IMG/VR virus record: IMGVR_UViG_3300046817_000193
Coordinates: 1-23,387 of that record
Source of the DNA: a virus
Reading direction: 5' to 3' (one strand)
DNA length: 23,387 bases
A program made the translations under genes and the position numbers. Within the stretch, counting starts at the first letter, position 1, and each line of letters begins with the position of its first letter. The notes under the pieces were generated by a model. It was not told where the DNA came from. It was given only the letters and a program-made list of their open reading frames with translations, and made no database searches. Below are positions 7,569-16,285 of this stretch, piece by piece.

Positions 7569-8027
7569 ATGACCGATCAGCGCGAGGCGATCCTGTCGCG
7601 GCTGGTGGCGGTGTGCGGCGAGGTCGAGGGCATCAACGCCGTCGGCCGCAACACGCTCGATGTTTCGGCGATGCTGCGCCCGGCGGTGATCGTGCTCGAC
7701 GGCACCGAACAGATCGCCACGGCGGCGCTGAGCGATTACCGGGCGCCGACCGTGACCAAGCGACAGATCATGCAACTCGTGCCGCAGATCATCATCGCCC
7801 TGCGCGGCAATACCGGCGCCGAGGGCGGCACGCTGCTCACGCTGTTCCGCAACCGGGTGCTGTCGGCGATCCTCAGCGACGCGGCGCTACAAGCCAGCGT
7901 CACCAGCAACGGCGGTATTCGCTACACCGGCTGCGTGGTGCCGCCGCCCGACGCCGAGGGGCGAGAGTTCCGCATCGACCTCAATCTGACGTTCACCTAC
8001 ACGTTCGATTTGAGCGGGCTGCAATGA
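7569..8027 (+). CDS. Tail terminator/tail completion protein
   Basis: A 152-residue protein of the gpU-like type: an N-terminal helix (REAILSRLVAVCGEV), a strand pair around PAVIVLDGTEQ, and a C-terminal beta segment FRIDLNLTFTYTFDLSGL, as in phage tail terminators that cap the growing tube. It lies between the connector and the gp10-like gene, the expected place. The stop overlaps the next start (ATGA at 8024-8027). Confidence 0.72.
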   Translation: MTDQREAILSRLVAVCGEVEGINAVGRNTLDVSAMLRPAVIVLDGTEQIATAALSDYRAPTVTKRQIMQLVPQIIIALRGNTGAEGGTLLTLFRNRVLSAILSDAALQASVTSNGGIRYTGCVVPPPDAEGREFRIDLNLTFTYTFDLSGLQ

Positions 8028-8482
8028 ACGTCGATGTCCGTATCGAGGTCAGCGACACACGTGTGCAATTGATGTTCGACCAGTTGCCGAAAACGCTGCA
8101 AGCCAACCTGAAGGTCAAGATCGACGCGCTCACCGCCGAATTGCTTGCCAAAGTGCGCGCCGGCGAACCGCATCGCACGGGTCGGCTCATGCAAGAGACC
8201 AGGAGGTTTGTCGACGAGCGCGAGGACTGGGTGCGCGGTCGGGTCCGCGTCCTTGGCCCCGGCGGGCGCGGCCACGCCATCGCCGCCGCCGCGCTCGAAT
8301 ACGGCGCGCACCGTGCCTTCCCGGTGAAGGGCTATAGCCGCCGCGGCGGAACCGCGGTCAGTGGTTATGACCGACACGCCAACATCGCGGCGCGGCGATT
8401 TCTGCGCGGTGCGGCCGAGGGGATGCGCGCAAAGGTGCTCGCCGAATTGCAGCAGGCCATCGCCGAAACGGTTGCCACCTAG
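8024..8482 (+). CDS. HK97 gp10-like neck/tail component
   Basis: A 152-residue protein whose start at 8024 is fixed by an ATGA overlap. The layout fits the HK97 gp10 family: an N-terminal helical stretch, a GEPHRTGRLMQETRRF segment, an ALEYGAHRAFPV turn (the typical E-Y/F-G region) and a C-terminal helix ending the gene. Members act at the head-tail junction in siphovirus assembly. The segment at about residues 105-125 (YSRRGGTAVSGYDRHAN) is loop-like and may be an insertion. Confidence 0.75.
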   Translation: MNVDVRIEVSDTRVQLMFDQLPKTLQANLKVKIDALTAELLAKVRAGEPHRTGRLMQETRRFVDEREDWVRGRVRVLGPGGRGHAIAAAALEYGAHRAFPVKGYSRRGGTAVSGYDRHANIAARRFLRGAAEGMRAKVLAELQQAIAETVAT

Positions 8483-8496
8483 AGGAGAATCAATCG

Positions 8497-9033
8497 ATGC
8501 AAGGAGCCACACCCCGCGTCGCGACGCCGGGCACCTTCGATGTCTACGCCGCCGACCAAATCGTTGCCGCGGTGAAGTTTGTCGGCGGCAATGCCATTGG
8601 GCCGCAAATCCAGATGGATCTCGTCCGGGTCATGTTCCGGCCGAATAACCCGGTCGGCTTGATCCAAGATGAATGGGGGCAATTGCACCTGACCGGCGAG
8701 GTGCTCGCCGACGACACCGGCAGTTTCGGGACCGTGACCCATCCCGACACTACCCTCGTTTCGCCACTGACCGATATGTACTACCTCGGCAAGGGCATCG
8801 TCTCGATCCAGACCGAGGGCGATATTACCTACCGCGACCTCGGCAACGTCCCAACATTTGAATTTGTCCCCGCCGTCACCACGCTGCCGCACTATTCCTC
8901 GCGTCACGGCGTGCGAGTGAAGGATCTCGAAATCATCCATGAGAAAGCCGCGTCGCTAAACCTGATCATGGACGAGTGGACTTACGACAACCTGAAGCTG
9001 GCGTTCCTCGGTATGGACTCGGCCGGCCCCTGA
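8497..9033 (+). CDS. Major tail tube protein (likely)
   Basis: A 178-residue protein located after the neck genes and before the chaperone pair, where the tail tube gene normally sits. It is mostly beta, with long strands such as HLTGEVLADDTGSF and GIVSIQTEGDITYRDLG and a C-terminal helix, consistent with a tube monomer that polymerises around the tape measure. It has one of the clearest Shine-Dalgarno sequences in the window (GAGGAG at 8483-8488), fitting high expression. Direct family signatures were not recognised, so the call rests on context. Confidence 0.65.
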   Translation: MQGATPRVATPGTFDVYAADQIVAAVKFVGGNAIGPQIQMDLVRVMFRPNNPVGLIQDEWGQLHLTGEVLADDTGSFGTVTHPDTTLVSPLTDMYYLGKGIVSIQTEGDITYRDLGNVPTFEFVPAVTTLPHYSSRHGVRVKDLEIIHEKAASLNLIMDEWTYDNLKLAFLGMDSAGP

Positions 9034-9488
9034 TGGTTTCGCTGGTCGACATCGTCAGGCAGAAGCGCACGGTGAAGATCGCCGCGGGCGAGATCGAGTT
9101 GCGCGGCCTCGGTCTGCGCCAAATCGCGGAGCTGTTCCTGCAATTCCCTGGCTTGCGCAACATCTCCACCGAAGGCGCGCCGGATATCGGCGTCATCGAG
9201 CTTGTCGCCCAGGCACCAGATGCTATCGCCACCATCATCGCTGAAGCGGCGGGCCAACCGGAAGCGGTTGAGGCGATTGCGGACGGTGTTCTTACCCCGG
9301 ACGATGTGATCGAGTGTTTGACGGCGATTGCCGACCTCACGTTCCCGCAAGGTGCCCGCCCTTTTCTGGAAAGGCTGTGGCGCCTGCTCGGCCTGCGCGT
9401 CGCCGCCAAGGCTGGCGAGGATCTGGATACGAGTGCGCCGATGGTGCCGAGCGGCTTATCGCCTCCGGTCATGATGGCCGCGAAGTGA
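9033..9488 (+). CDS. Tail assembly chaperone, first protein (gpG-like)
   Basis: A 151-residue, largely helical cytoplasmic protein directly upstream of the tape measure, where tail chaperones lie. The N-terminus (VDIVRQKRTVKIAAGEIELRGL) is a short beta element, followed by helices. The segment LTFPQGARPFLERL near residues 103-116 is typical of pre-tape-measure chaperones. It starts at a TGATG overlap with the tube gene. A heptamer CCCTTTT in the X XXY YYZ register lies at 9359-9365, and the following small ORF is in the -1 frame, so a frameshifted G-T product is possible. Confidence 0.7.
   Translation: MVSLVDIVRQKRTVKIAAGEIELRGLGLRQIAELFLQFPGLRNISTEGAPDIGVIELVAQAPDAIATIIAEAAGQPEAVEAIADGVLTPDDVIECLTAIADLTFPQGARPFLERLWRLLGLRVAAKAGEDLDTSAPMVPSGLSPPVMMAAK
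9359..9365 (+). promoter_or_regulatory. Candidate -1 slippery heptamer in the tail chaperone
   Basis: C CCT TTT sits in the reading frame of the chaperone gene as a canonical X XXY YYZ site. A -1 shift here would enter the frame of the next small ORF and yield a fusion of about 202 residues. It is 120 nt before the zero-frame stop, farther than in lambda G-T, and no convincing downstream stem was identified by eye. Confidence 0.35.
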
Positions 9489-9640
9489 TGAACTACACCC
9501 CGCGGCAACTTCAGGCGTTTCTGTTTCTCGCACAGCGGCGACGGCAGGGCGAACTCTCTGAGCAACTGCACCTGAACACCCTTGCTGCCCGCGGCGACGA
9601 GAAGGCGGTGCGCAAGCAAATGCGAGAATTGGAGAAGTAG
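9488..9640 (+). CDS. Small tail assembly chaperone, second protein
   Basis: A 50-residue basic, helical protein beginning MNYTPRQLQAFLFLAQRRR. Its ATG overlaps the previous stop (TGATG), which would allow re-initiation. Small proteins of this look, placed between the larger chaperone and the tape measure, are common in alphaproteobacterial phages and in the Rhodobacter gene transfer agent. It may act alone or as the C-terminal part of a frameshift product. Its last codons supply the Shine-Dalgarno (GGAG) for the tape measure GTG. Confidence 0.65.
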   Translation: MNYTPRQLQAFLFLAQRRRQGELSEQLHLNTLAARGDEKAVRKQMRELEK

Positions 9641-11380
9641 GTGGCGCTCGGCGGCGGCGGCAACAACCTCACCATCGGCATCGGTGTCGACACCTCGAAG
9701 ATGCGCGCCGAGCTGGCGCAGGCTAGGGTCGATCTGCAACGGTTCACCCGAGAGGCGAACGCCGCCGCAAAATCCGGCGACACCGCGCAAAGGTTTGCCT
9801 CGGCGCAGAAGGCCAGCGAGGCGGCGAACAAGGTCAACGCCTATGCGCAGGCGATCCGCAACGCCAACAAAGCGCACATCGAAGGCGCCGCCGCTTCCAA
9901 GGAGTTCAGCGCCACCTTCGGGAAGCTCTCGGCCGATTTCGCCCTCTTTGGGGAAAGCGCGAGGGCGATCAAAGGCGGCCTGATCGCGACGGGGATCATC
10001 GAGGCGTTGAAGTTTGTCGGCGAGGCGGTGACCTCGGTGACCGAGAGGATCGAGACTCTCCAGCGAATCTCAAAGGCCACCGGGTTCGACACCAGGACGA
10101 TCCAGATCTTTGAAAAGGCGCTGAAAGACACCGGCGCCGATGCGACTGAGGTCGGCAAGATCCTCTTCAAGCTCAGTCAATCATATGACTCGGTCCGGCT
10201 CGCAGCCGAGCGCGGTGGCAAGGCGCTCGGCAGCGCCACCAGAATCCTTCGCGGCGGTGACCAGAGCACGATGCAAGGCGGCGTTCAGATCGTCCGGGGT
10301 GGCGAGGGGAGCCTGCGTCCGGGGCCGCAAATGATGAATGTCATGCGCGGCAGCGCTATCGTCGCTCCGCCCGAGATCAAGGACGCGGCGACGGCATACG
10401 AGGCGCTTGGGGTCGAGGCCACGAAGTACAACAATTCTCTCGAAGACCAGCAGCAACTGATCGTCGATATCGGTAAGGGACTGCGGGCCTGGCGCGACGC
10501 CGGCCGTGTCGATGTCGCCAACGCCGCCGCCGTGCAGCTCCTGGGAAAGAACTACCGGGAAGTGGCGAAGGCGCTCGACGAAATTTCTAAACCAGGGGCG
10601 ATGGCGAGTATCCAGGCCGCCTTGGCGAAGACAGGTCAGCTCATCACCCCGGAACAACAGGAGCTTGTCGACAAGTTCAGCCAAACACAGTCGGCCTTTG
10701 GCGATCAATTTGAGGGGTCGCATACCAGGACGGCAATGAAGGCGCTGCCGACTGCCACGGCAACAATTGAACAAATGACGAAGGCGCTGGAAGAGGCGGC
10801 AAAAGCACCAAGCGACGTCGCCGCGGCGATCACGCAGACGGGAAACAGCATCACCGAGGGCTGGAACCGCGTTTCGACCAACGTCACCCAGGCATCCAGC
10901 GACCTCGTCGGCTTCTTTAACAATCTCGGCGGCCAGATCACCAACACCTGGAATGCCTACATGCAGCAGATCGGGAAGGCCTCGACTGGCGCGTTTCCCG
11001 TGGTGCCCTCGCCCTTTGCGTCGGGCGGCCTGGTGAGCGGCCCCGGTACCGGCACCAGCGACAGCGTCCTGGCGCGGCTCAGCAGCGGCGAGTTCGTGGT
11101 CAATGCCGCTCGCGTCCGACAGGTCGGGCTCGGCTTTATGCACCGGCTCAACGGCTACGCCTCCGGCGGCCTGGTGCCGTCACCGCTCCGCTTCGCCGCG
11201 GGCGGTCTGGTGCCGGGCGCTAGTGGCGGGACGCCAGTCCATCTCCACCTCGACGGGCAGTCATTCGCGACGAGCGCGACGGAAAGCGTTGCGGGTGCGC
11301 TGGTCGTGGCGGCACGCCGGCAGCAAATGCGCTCGGCGGGCGTCAAGCCGTCGTGGTACGGCGGAAGGCCGGGCGCCTGA
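9641..11380 (+). CDS. Tail tape measure protein (short)
   Basis: A 579-residue protein that sets tail length and is threaded through the tube. It has Ala/Lys/Glu-rich coiled coil at 18-95, a hydrophobic helix around 108-132 (KGGLIATGIIEALKFVGEAV) and further helices. The C-terminal region contains SGPGTGTSDSVLARLSSGEF, the conserved end motif of many lambda-like tape measures. Three copies of [FY]-A-[SA]-G-G-L-V lie in the last 125 residues. The GTG start at 9641 immediately follows the chaperone stop. At roughly 0.15 nm per residue it predicts a tail near 85-90 nm, which is short for a siphovirus. No peptidase domain was seen. Confidence 0.88.
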   Translation: MALGGGGNNLTIGIGVDTSKMRAELAQARVDLQRFTREANAAAKSGDTAQRFASAQKASEAANKVNAYAQAIRNANKAHIEGAAASKEFSATFGKLSADFALFGESARAIKGGLIATGIIEALKFVGEAVTSVTERIETLQRISKATGFDTRTIQIFEKALKDTGADATEVGKILFKLSQSYDSVRLAAERGGKALGSATRILRGGDQSTMQGGVQIVRGGEGSLRPGPQMMNVMRGSAIVAPPEIKDAATAYEALGVEATKYNNSLEDQQQLIVDIGKGLRAWRDAGRVDVANAAAVQLLGKNYREVAKALDEISKPGAMASIQAALAKTGQLITPEQQELVDKFSQTQSAFGDQFEGSHTRTAMKALPTATATIEQMTKALEEAAKAPSDVAAAITQTGNSITEGWNRVSTNVTQASSDLVGFFNNLGGQITNTWNAYMQQIGKASTGAFPVVPSPFASGGLVSGPGTGTSDSVLARLSSGEFVVNAARVRQVGLGFMHRLNGYASGGLVPSPLRFAAGGLVPGASGGTPVHLHLDGQSFATSATESVAGALVVAARRQQMRSAGVKPSWYGGRPGA

Positions 11381-11384
11381 ACCG

Positions 11385-11834
11385 ATGCTCCCAGCGACAT
11401 TCTCCACGGTGCTCGATATCGTCGGTCCCGGCGTCAATCCATTTTCGGCGCGTGCTCTGCGCGGCACGCTCAGCCCGATTGCGCTGGCGCAAGGCAATGA
11501 CAAGCTGGCGCGCACGGTCAACGGAACGCTCGTCGACGTCTCCGCGCCGCAAATGCGCAAGTACCAGCTCGAAGTATCCGGCGATGACGTGGCGCCGCCC
11601 GCGCTCGACGGTCTGTGGGTCGGGATGCAAGTCACGGTGAACTCGCACGTCGAGTTGGCCTATCTGACGGCCGGTGGCGTGCCGGGACGCACGCCGGTCT
11701 CTGGCAGCCAGCGCATCGAGGGCGACTATACCTATTACTGCCCGCAGTTTGAGATGCTGGTCGTGGAATTACAGGTCGAGCGGCAGGAATGGGCCGCCGA
11801 AGTGACCTGGTCGCTCAAGTTTGAGGAGCTGTGA
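11385..11834 (+). CDS. Small tail-tip protein, function unknown
   Basis: A 149-residue beta-rich protein between the tape measure and the large hub, where distal-tail or hub-adaptor proteins are found. The start at 11385 was chosen because it lies 4 nt after the tape measure stop. The sequence is unremarkable except for a GLWVGMQVTVNSHVELAYL stretch and a C-terminal strand, WAAEVTWSLKFEEL, which reads like a tail-ring interface. No family was recognised. The last codons provide GAGGAG, the ribosome-binding site for the hub gene. Confidence 0.6.
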   Translation: MLPATFSTVLDIVGPGVNPFSARALRGTLSPIALAQGNDKLARTVNGTLVDVSAPQMRKYQLEVSGDDVAPPALDGLWVGMQVTVNSHVELAYLTAGGVPGRTPVSGSQRIEGDYTYYCPQFEMLVVELQVERQEWAAEVTWSLKFEEL

Positions 11835-14713
11835 TGCCCGGCCCATTTTACTTTTCGTGGTGCGGTGGGGCGATCCAAGAGCAAGTGACGCTCGTCACCA
11901 ACGGCAACACGCACGGTGGCAATATCGGCAGCACGCCGATTGTGGGCGACACGCAAGGCTTACAGGTCGTCAATGTCGCCAGTAGCTCCGGACTCCAGGA
12001 GGCTGAGCTCTATCAGCTCAGCGGGCCGGGCGTCGCTGATGGCACCTATTTTGTTTATGATACCGGCTTGCTGAGCGGCGCACCCAACTCGATCGCCCTA
12101 ACGCGCGCCGTGAGCACAGCGCGCTCCGTTAACCTCCAAGCCAATAATTCGATTCCTGTCGGCGAGGTGGCCGCGACGCTTCTGGCCGGCAGCGATGTTG
12201 CGGTGCTCAGCGATATCGATCTCGCGCCGGGAACTTACGGCATTCGCGGGACCGGCATCGCCGCAGTGCTTCAGACCATCACGCAGACGAGCATTTCAAG
12301 CGGCGGCGACAGCGTAACCAGCAGCACGACAAACCTCGTGCTCACGAGCTCCGCTTTCTTCGAATACGACGGCACCAGCGGCTCGGCGCATATGCGATAC
12401 ATGGTCGCCGATAATGATGTCACCATCACAAACGACCTGCTCGGCGGAACGATCACGACCACTCAGTATCACGTCGTCAAAAAACCGGCGTTCGCGACGA
12501 CAACGGGCCAATTTCCCGTGGTGATTTCGGGAATGCCGAATAGCGATTGGTACAGCATCACCAGCATACCGAGCGGCGTGCTCTCCGGGCTGCAAACCGG
12601 CTTGCGGTACAACATCACCGGGAACGGGCTACAGGTCGGCACGACCTTCGTCGCGCCCAGCGGCGGCAACGCGATCGAGATTGATCAGCCGGCCTCGTCG
12701 TCTCAGCTAAACGCCATCCTCACAATCACCGGACCTCGCACGCCCGACAGCGCGTTTGATCCCGCCGTGCACGACCGCTTCGATGCTGACATCCTCGCTA
12801 TCGACATCAGCCAGGAGGAAGGGTCATTCGCCACGCTGACCGTCAGCCTGAAGCCGACGAGCCTCGGGCTCGGCCTGCTCGCCGTCGGTCGCAATCTCTG
12901 GTGCTGGCTTTCCTGGGATCAGGCGTGGACGCCGGGCGGCTCGGTGCCGCCGGACCTCGTGCCGCTGTTCAATGGGCGCTTGATTGGGGTGCCGAAACTG
13001 CAAGCCGGCGAGATCGTGCAACTCGAATTCATCGCAAGGCCGGATGACTTCGGCGCCCAAAAACTCGCACTCTTCGAGTCGCTCGCCGAGCTGCCTTATT
13101 ACGACCCGGTCTGGCTCGCGGCGAACGTCAACACCGACACCGTGCTCGAAACCTATTCCGCGCTCTGGCATATCGACCGGGCCACGCTCGGCGTCACCGT
13201 CAGCGATTTGCTGCAGGGCGAGGACGGCACGATTGTCGTCGATGAAACCGTTTCGCTTTACGAAAACTTCAGCCTGACCTATGGGCAACCGCCGCTCGTC
13301 GCCGTGACCGTTTCCGGCACGGTGACGTGGCAACAACAAGCCACCGGCAATCTCGATGTGACGCAGAAGATCGTGGACGCCTTTCGCGCGCAGAACTCCC
13401 CGTGGAAAGACGCCTTCCCCAAGCCCGAGGGGGACACCGGACCCGGTGGTGGTGGCCTTATTTCGGTGCTCTCTGGTGACGGGATGCAAACTGATTGGCC
13501 GAAGCCGGGAACCAGCATCGGCGGCGGGTGGAGTTTGTCGAGCTACAATGACGGCAGCGGATATCCGCTCTGCTATTGCTGGAATGCGGTCTGGCCGATC
13601 GGCTGGTTGAAGTCGAAAACCTACAACGTCACCGTTGCCGCCCAAAACCCGAGCGTGCAGACGAATGCCGATGGCTCGGCGAATAATTCAGCAATGCTCA
13701 CGGGGCAATACAGCACATACATCTATGGCTTCCCCTTGAACATTTACAAAGTGCGCATGGTGCTGCGGTACGAGGCAGACCGGCGGCGCACCGAAACCAT
13801 CAGCGCCGTGATGATGGCTGACGTGCAGCGCTTGCTTTCGGATACCGCCGAACAGGACCGCGAAACCGTGGAGCTAACCTCGGAATATGTCGGGCAAGGC
13901 GTCGACCCCGGCGGCGAAGTCCCGATCGGCGATGTATCTTATCGCTCGTATTTCCAGACCGAGCGCGGCACCAGATCCTTTGAATACTTGCTGCTTGCTG
14001 CTCGGGCGAAACTACGGGCCAGGGCGCGAGCGGTGGACATTACCTTTGCGATGCCTTGGGGCGCCTCGCTTGGTCTCAACCTTCGCAACAGCGTTACGCT
14101 TTTCGATCGCCGGCTTCCCGGCGGCTCGGCAACCGGCAAGGTGAAATCGTACAAGCTGAGCGTGAGCGGAGGCCGGATGCTCGGCGAGTTTACAATCGGT
14201 TGCAGCATCGGGACCGGGGACGCTTCAACCGCCGTCGCTGGCGTCAATGCTTACGTCGATGACGGCTATGTCGACGGCTACCAAGTCGTGGCCGGCGGTC
14301 AAGCGATGCTACTCGACGACGAGCTGGCTTATCAAACGCTCGACGACTTCGCTATCGACGATGACGGGCTGCAATTGCGAAACATGACCATCCGCAGCGC
14401 GGTCAATGTCTGCACCGTACTCAACGGTTTGTTGACGCAGCTTCAGGCGCTTGGCCCCTATCAGCAGACGGTCGGATACGGCGATCCGTCGAGCGTCATT
14501 CGGAACCTTAGCACACAGGTCACGCTCGACATGAAGCCGGTGCAGGGGGCCGAGTTTCACACCTCGTTCTTCCCCGCCGTCTCCCCGTTGGCGCTTCCGA
14601 AGACAATCGACCTCGGCGCCACCGACGACGAGATGATGGCCGAGTGGGATCGCGGATCGGGCGGCTCGACATGGGACGGCGGCGACACTTCCTGGGATCA
14701 ACCGAGTGCCTAG
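11834..14713 (+). CDS. Tail hub/central tail-tip protein with large N-terminal insertion
   Basis: A 959-residue structural protein. It opens with MPGPFYFSW; the hub part resumes at about residue 307 with [20 protein letters not shown] and [14 protein letters not shown], followed by [20 protein letters not shown] and [10 protein letters not shown]. As I recall this alphaproteobacterial phage hub family, the FYF start is followed almost directly by the FD...DI..F....EG.FA.L region, so residues 11-300 look like an added block of Thr/Ser/Gly-rich beta modules. Later sections (540-960) include a long helix-containing region rich in Arg and an acidic C-terminus. The start at 11834 has GAGGAG five bases upstream; GTG at 11831 is an alternative. 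The TAG overlaps the next GTG start. Confidence 0.75.
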   Translation: MPGPFYFSWCGGAIQEQVTLVTNGNTHGGNIGSTPIVGDTQGLQVVNVASSSGLQEAELYQLSGPGVADGTYFVYDTGLLSGAPNSIALTRAVSTARSVNLQANNSIPVGEVAATLLAGSDVAVLSDIDLAPGTYGIRGTGIAAVLQTITQTSISSGGDSVTSSTTNLVLTSSAFFEYDGTSGSAHMRYMVADNDVTITNDLLGGTITTTQYHVVKKPAFATTTGQFPVVISGMPNSDWYSITSIPSGVLSGLQTGLRYNITGNGLQVGTTFVAPSGGNAIEIDQPASSSQLNAILTITGPRTPDSAFDPAVHDRFDADILAIDISQEEGSFATLTVSLKPTSLGLGLLAVGRNLWCWLSWDQAWTPGGSVPPDLVPLFNGRLIGVPKLQAGEIVQLEFIARPDDFGAQKLALFESLAELPYYDPVWLAANVNTDTVLETYSALWHIDRATLGVTVSDLLQGEDGTIVVDETVSLYENFSLTYGQPPLVAVTVSGTVTWQQQATGNLDVTQKIVDAFRAQNSPWKDAFPKPEGDTGPGGGGLISVLSGDGMQTDWPKPGTSIGGGWSLSSYNDGSGYPLCYCWNAVWPIGWLKSKTYNVTVAAQNPSVQTNADGSANNSAMLTGQYSTYIYGFPLNIYKVRMVLRYEADRRRTETISAVMMADVQRLLSDTAEQDRETVELTSEYVGQGVDPGGEVPIGDVSYRSYFQTERGTRSFEYLLLAARAKLRARARAVDITFAMPWGASLGLNLRNSVTLFDRRLPGGSATGKVKSYKLSVSGGRMLGEFTIGCSIGTGDASTAVAGVNAYVDDGYVDGYQVVAGGQAMLLDDELAYQTLDDFAIDDDGLQLRNMTIRSAVNVCTVLNGLLTQLQALGPYQQTVGYGDPSSVIRNLSTQVTLDMKPVQGAEFHTSFFPAVSPLALPKTIDLGATDDEMMAEWDRGSGGSTWDGGDTSWDQPSA

Positions 14714-15827
14714 CCAGATCGACCCGACGCAGCCGCCCGAAGGTCAGCCGACGACGCAGGGCGTCCGCGATAATTTCGCGGTCGCGGCGTCGGAGATTAC
14801 GGCGCTGCAAGATGCGGCGCAGGGCGCGCCATTCATGTCGCTGTCCGGCGGGCAGATGGCCGGATCGCTGATGCTGAACAACGATCCCGGCGCGGCGCGG
14901 GAGGCGGCGAGCAAGCAATACGTCGATCGCATGGTGGCGCCGGGGCCGGCCGGCGCAGAGGGGCCGGTGGGGCCGGTGGGGCCAGCCGGCGTCCAAGGCG
15001 CGCCCGGAGCGCAGGGCGTGCCAGGAACACCGGGTGCCCAAGGCCCGCAAGGATTGCCGGGGGCGAAGGGCGATATCGGCTCAACCGGCGCCACCGGACC
15101 GCAGGGGCAGATGGGCCCGCAGGGCCAGCAAGGGCCGAACTGGCAAGTCGGCCCGGGGCTGAGGCTGAATGCGGGGACGACGCCATCGACGCTGCTGTTC
15201 GGAGACGTGGCCGATGCGAACTTGCTGGCGAACGTCAGCGGCGCGGTCGCGCCCGCCGTCGCTACCACGCTTACGGCGTTGCTCGACAAGGTGTTCGGCA
15301 ACACGCGCGGCGCGATTCTCTATCGTGGAGCGACCGGCTGGGCCGCGCTGCCGCCGGGAGCAAATGCCAGCCATCTGATGTCGCAAGGTCCGAATGCCGA
15401 TCCGATTTGGGTAACGAACGCGACATTGCAGCTTTCACCACCGGACCCGGCCGGCACGATGAGCACCGTGGGCGTCATGTGTGGTTTTGGCGTTGCCGGC
15501 GCTGTGATTACGCCAGCCGCAGCCGGGAATGTCCTCATCACCGTGACCGGCGCAGCGGGCGTCTCGTCCGGCAATGCTCCCGGCACGGTGAAGCTGGTCG
15601 TAGGCACCGGCACGCGGCCGGCGAACGGCGCGGCATTGCCGGCAGGCGCCACGGTTATTTCTTCAACTCTCGCCGCAGCGGTGCGCGCCGAGTTTACGCT
15701 GACCGGGCTCGCGCTCGGCTTGACCCGTGGCACGCAATACTGGATCGATCTGCTACAGGCGAGCCCGGCCAGCAACCTGACACTGACACTGACGAACAAC
15801 ACCATCACAGCAGTGGGAATGGGCTAA
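14706..15827 (+). CDS. Collagen-like tail fibre
   Basis: A 373-residue fibre with a GTG start at 14706, overlapping the hub stop by 8 nt. The N-terminus [20 protein letters not shown] is a tail-attachment segment common to phage fibres, followed by [12 protein letters not shown], another fibre hallmark. Residues 80-143 form a Gly-X-Y collagen block, and 171-236 are one copy of the ~70-residue unit found four times in the gene at 17000. A beta-rich C-terminal domain (about 248-373) ends the protein and probably contacts the host. The TAA overlaps the next ATG by one base. Confidence 0.85.
   Translation: MPSQIDPTQPPEGQPTTQGVRDNFAVAASEITALQDAAQGAPFMSLSGGQMAGSLMLNNDPGAAREAASKQYVDRMVAPGPAGAEGPVGPVGPAGVQGAPGAQGVPGTPGAQGPQGLPGAKGDIGSTGATGPQGQMGPQGQQGPNWQVGPGLRLNAGTTPSTLLFGDVADANLLANVSGAVAPAVATTLTALLDKVFGNTRGAILYRGATGWAALPPGANASHLMSQGPNADPIWVTNATLQLSPPDPAGTMSTVGVMCGFGVAGAVITPAAAGNVLITVTGAAGVSSGNAPGTVKLVVGTGTRPANGAALPAGATVISSTLAAAVRAEFTLTGLALGLTRGTQYWIDLLQASPASNLTLTLTNNTITAVGMG
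14943..15134 (+). repeat. Collagen-type Gly-X-Y repeat block (tail fibre)
   Basis: About 21 Gly-X-Y triplets rich in Pro, Ala and Gln with no long interruption. The triple helix would make a rigid shaft between the attachment domain and the repeated fibre unit. Confidence 0.9.
15216..15413 (+). repeat. Single fibre repeat unit shared with the 726-residue fibre
   Basis: The unit reads LLANVSG, then [25 protein letters not shown] and ADPIW. It aligns by eye with four copies in the downstream fibre gene, with conserved positions L-A-N-x-S-G, T-L-x-x-x-L-D, RG-x-[IV]-L-x-R, G-W-x-x-L and PG. Confidence 0.8.
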
Positions 15828-16285
15828 TGCTCGAATATGCCGTCCGGCCCTACCAGACGCCGAACAGCCAAGGGAAGATCATCATCCCGTCGACGCCGGG
15901 CTCATCGAGCCAGCGCGCGACGATCACATGGGGCGCAAAGAATTCGGCGATCCCACAAGCGAACAAGGGCTTTAACGTCGTCTGCTGCTCCGAGCAGTTG
16001 GACGAAGTCGAGCGTGAAGGTGAAGTCGTCCAAATCCCGATCACGCAAGCGCAAGTTGACCAAGGTCACATGGAAGTTTTCCGGGCCAACAAACTAAAGC
16101 ACAACAAGAAATCCAACGATAGCCACCCGTGCGATAGCCCTCTCGACCAGTACCTAGGCGCGGAGTTCGGCCTCGATGACACGGGCGACACCCACATCGA
16201 TCTCGGCTGGGCCGGGACTGTCGATGAAGATTCCAAGTGTCACGTTACTTGGGCGCTGAACAATAACACGGCGGCGGCTGCGTGA
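15827..16285 (+). CDS. Fibre-associated protein of unknown function
   Basis: A 152-residue protein starting at the ATG overlapping the fibre stop (TAATG). The sequence is hydrophilic, with four cysteines (a CC pair near residue 53), a basic KHNKKSND stretch and an acidic C-terminal half (LDDTGDTHIDLG). No family was recognised. Placed between two fibre-type genes in a coupled operon, it may be a fibre chaperone or a small tip component; the sequence does not decide. Its stop overlaps the next start. Confidence 0.6.
   Translation: MLEYAVRPYQTPNSQGKIIIPSTPGSSSQRATITWGAKNSAIPQANKGFNVVCCSEQLDEVEREGEVVQIPITQAQVDQGHMEVFRANKLKHNKKSNDSHPCDSPLDQYLGAEFGLDDTGDTHIDLGWAGTVDEDSKCHVTWALNNNTAAAA

Noticed and set aside
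10181-11143. 320-codon minus-strand frame inside the tape measure gene
   Set aside because: Arg/His-rich antisense translation without motifs. The tape measure call on the + strand is well supported.
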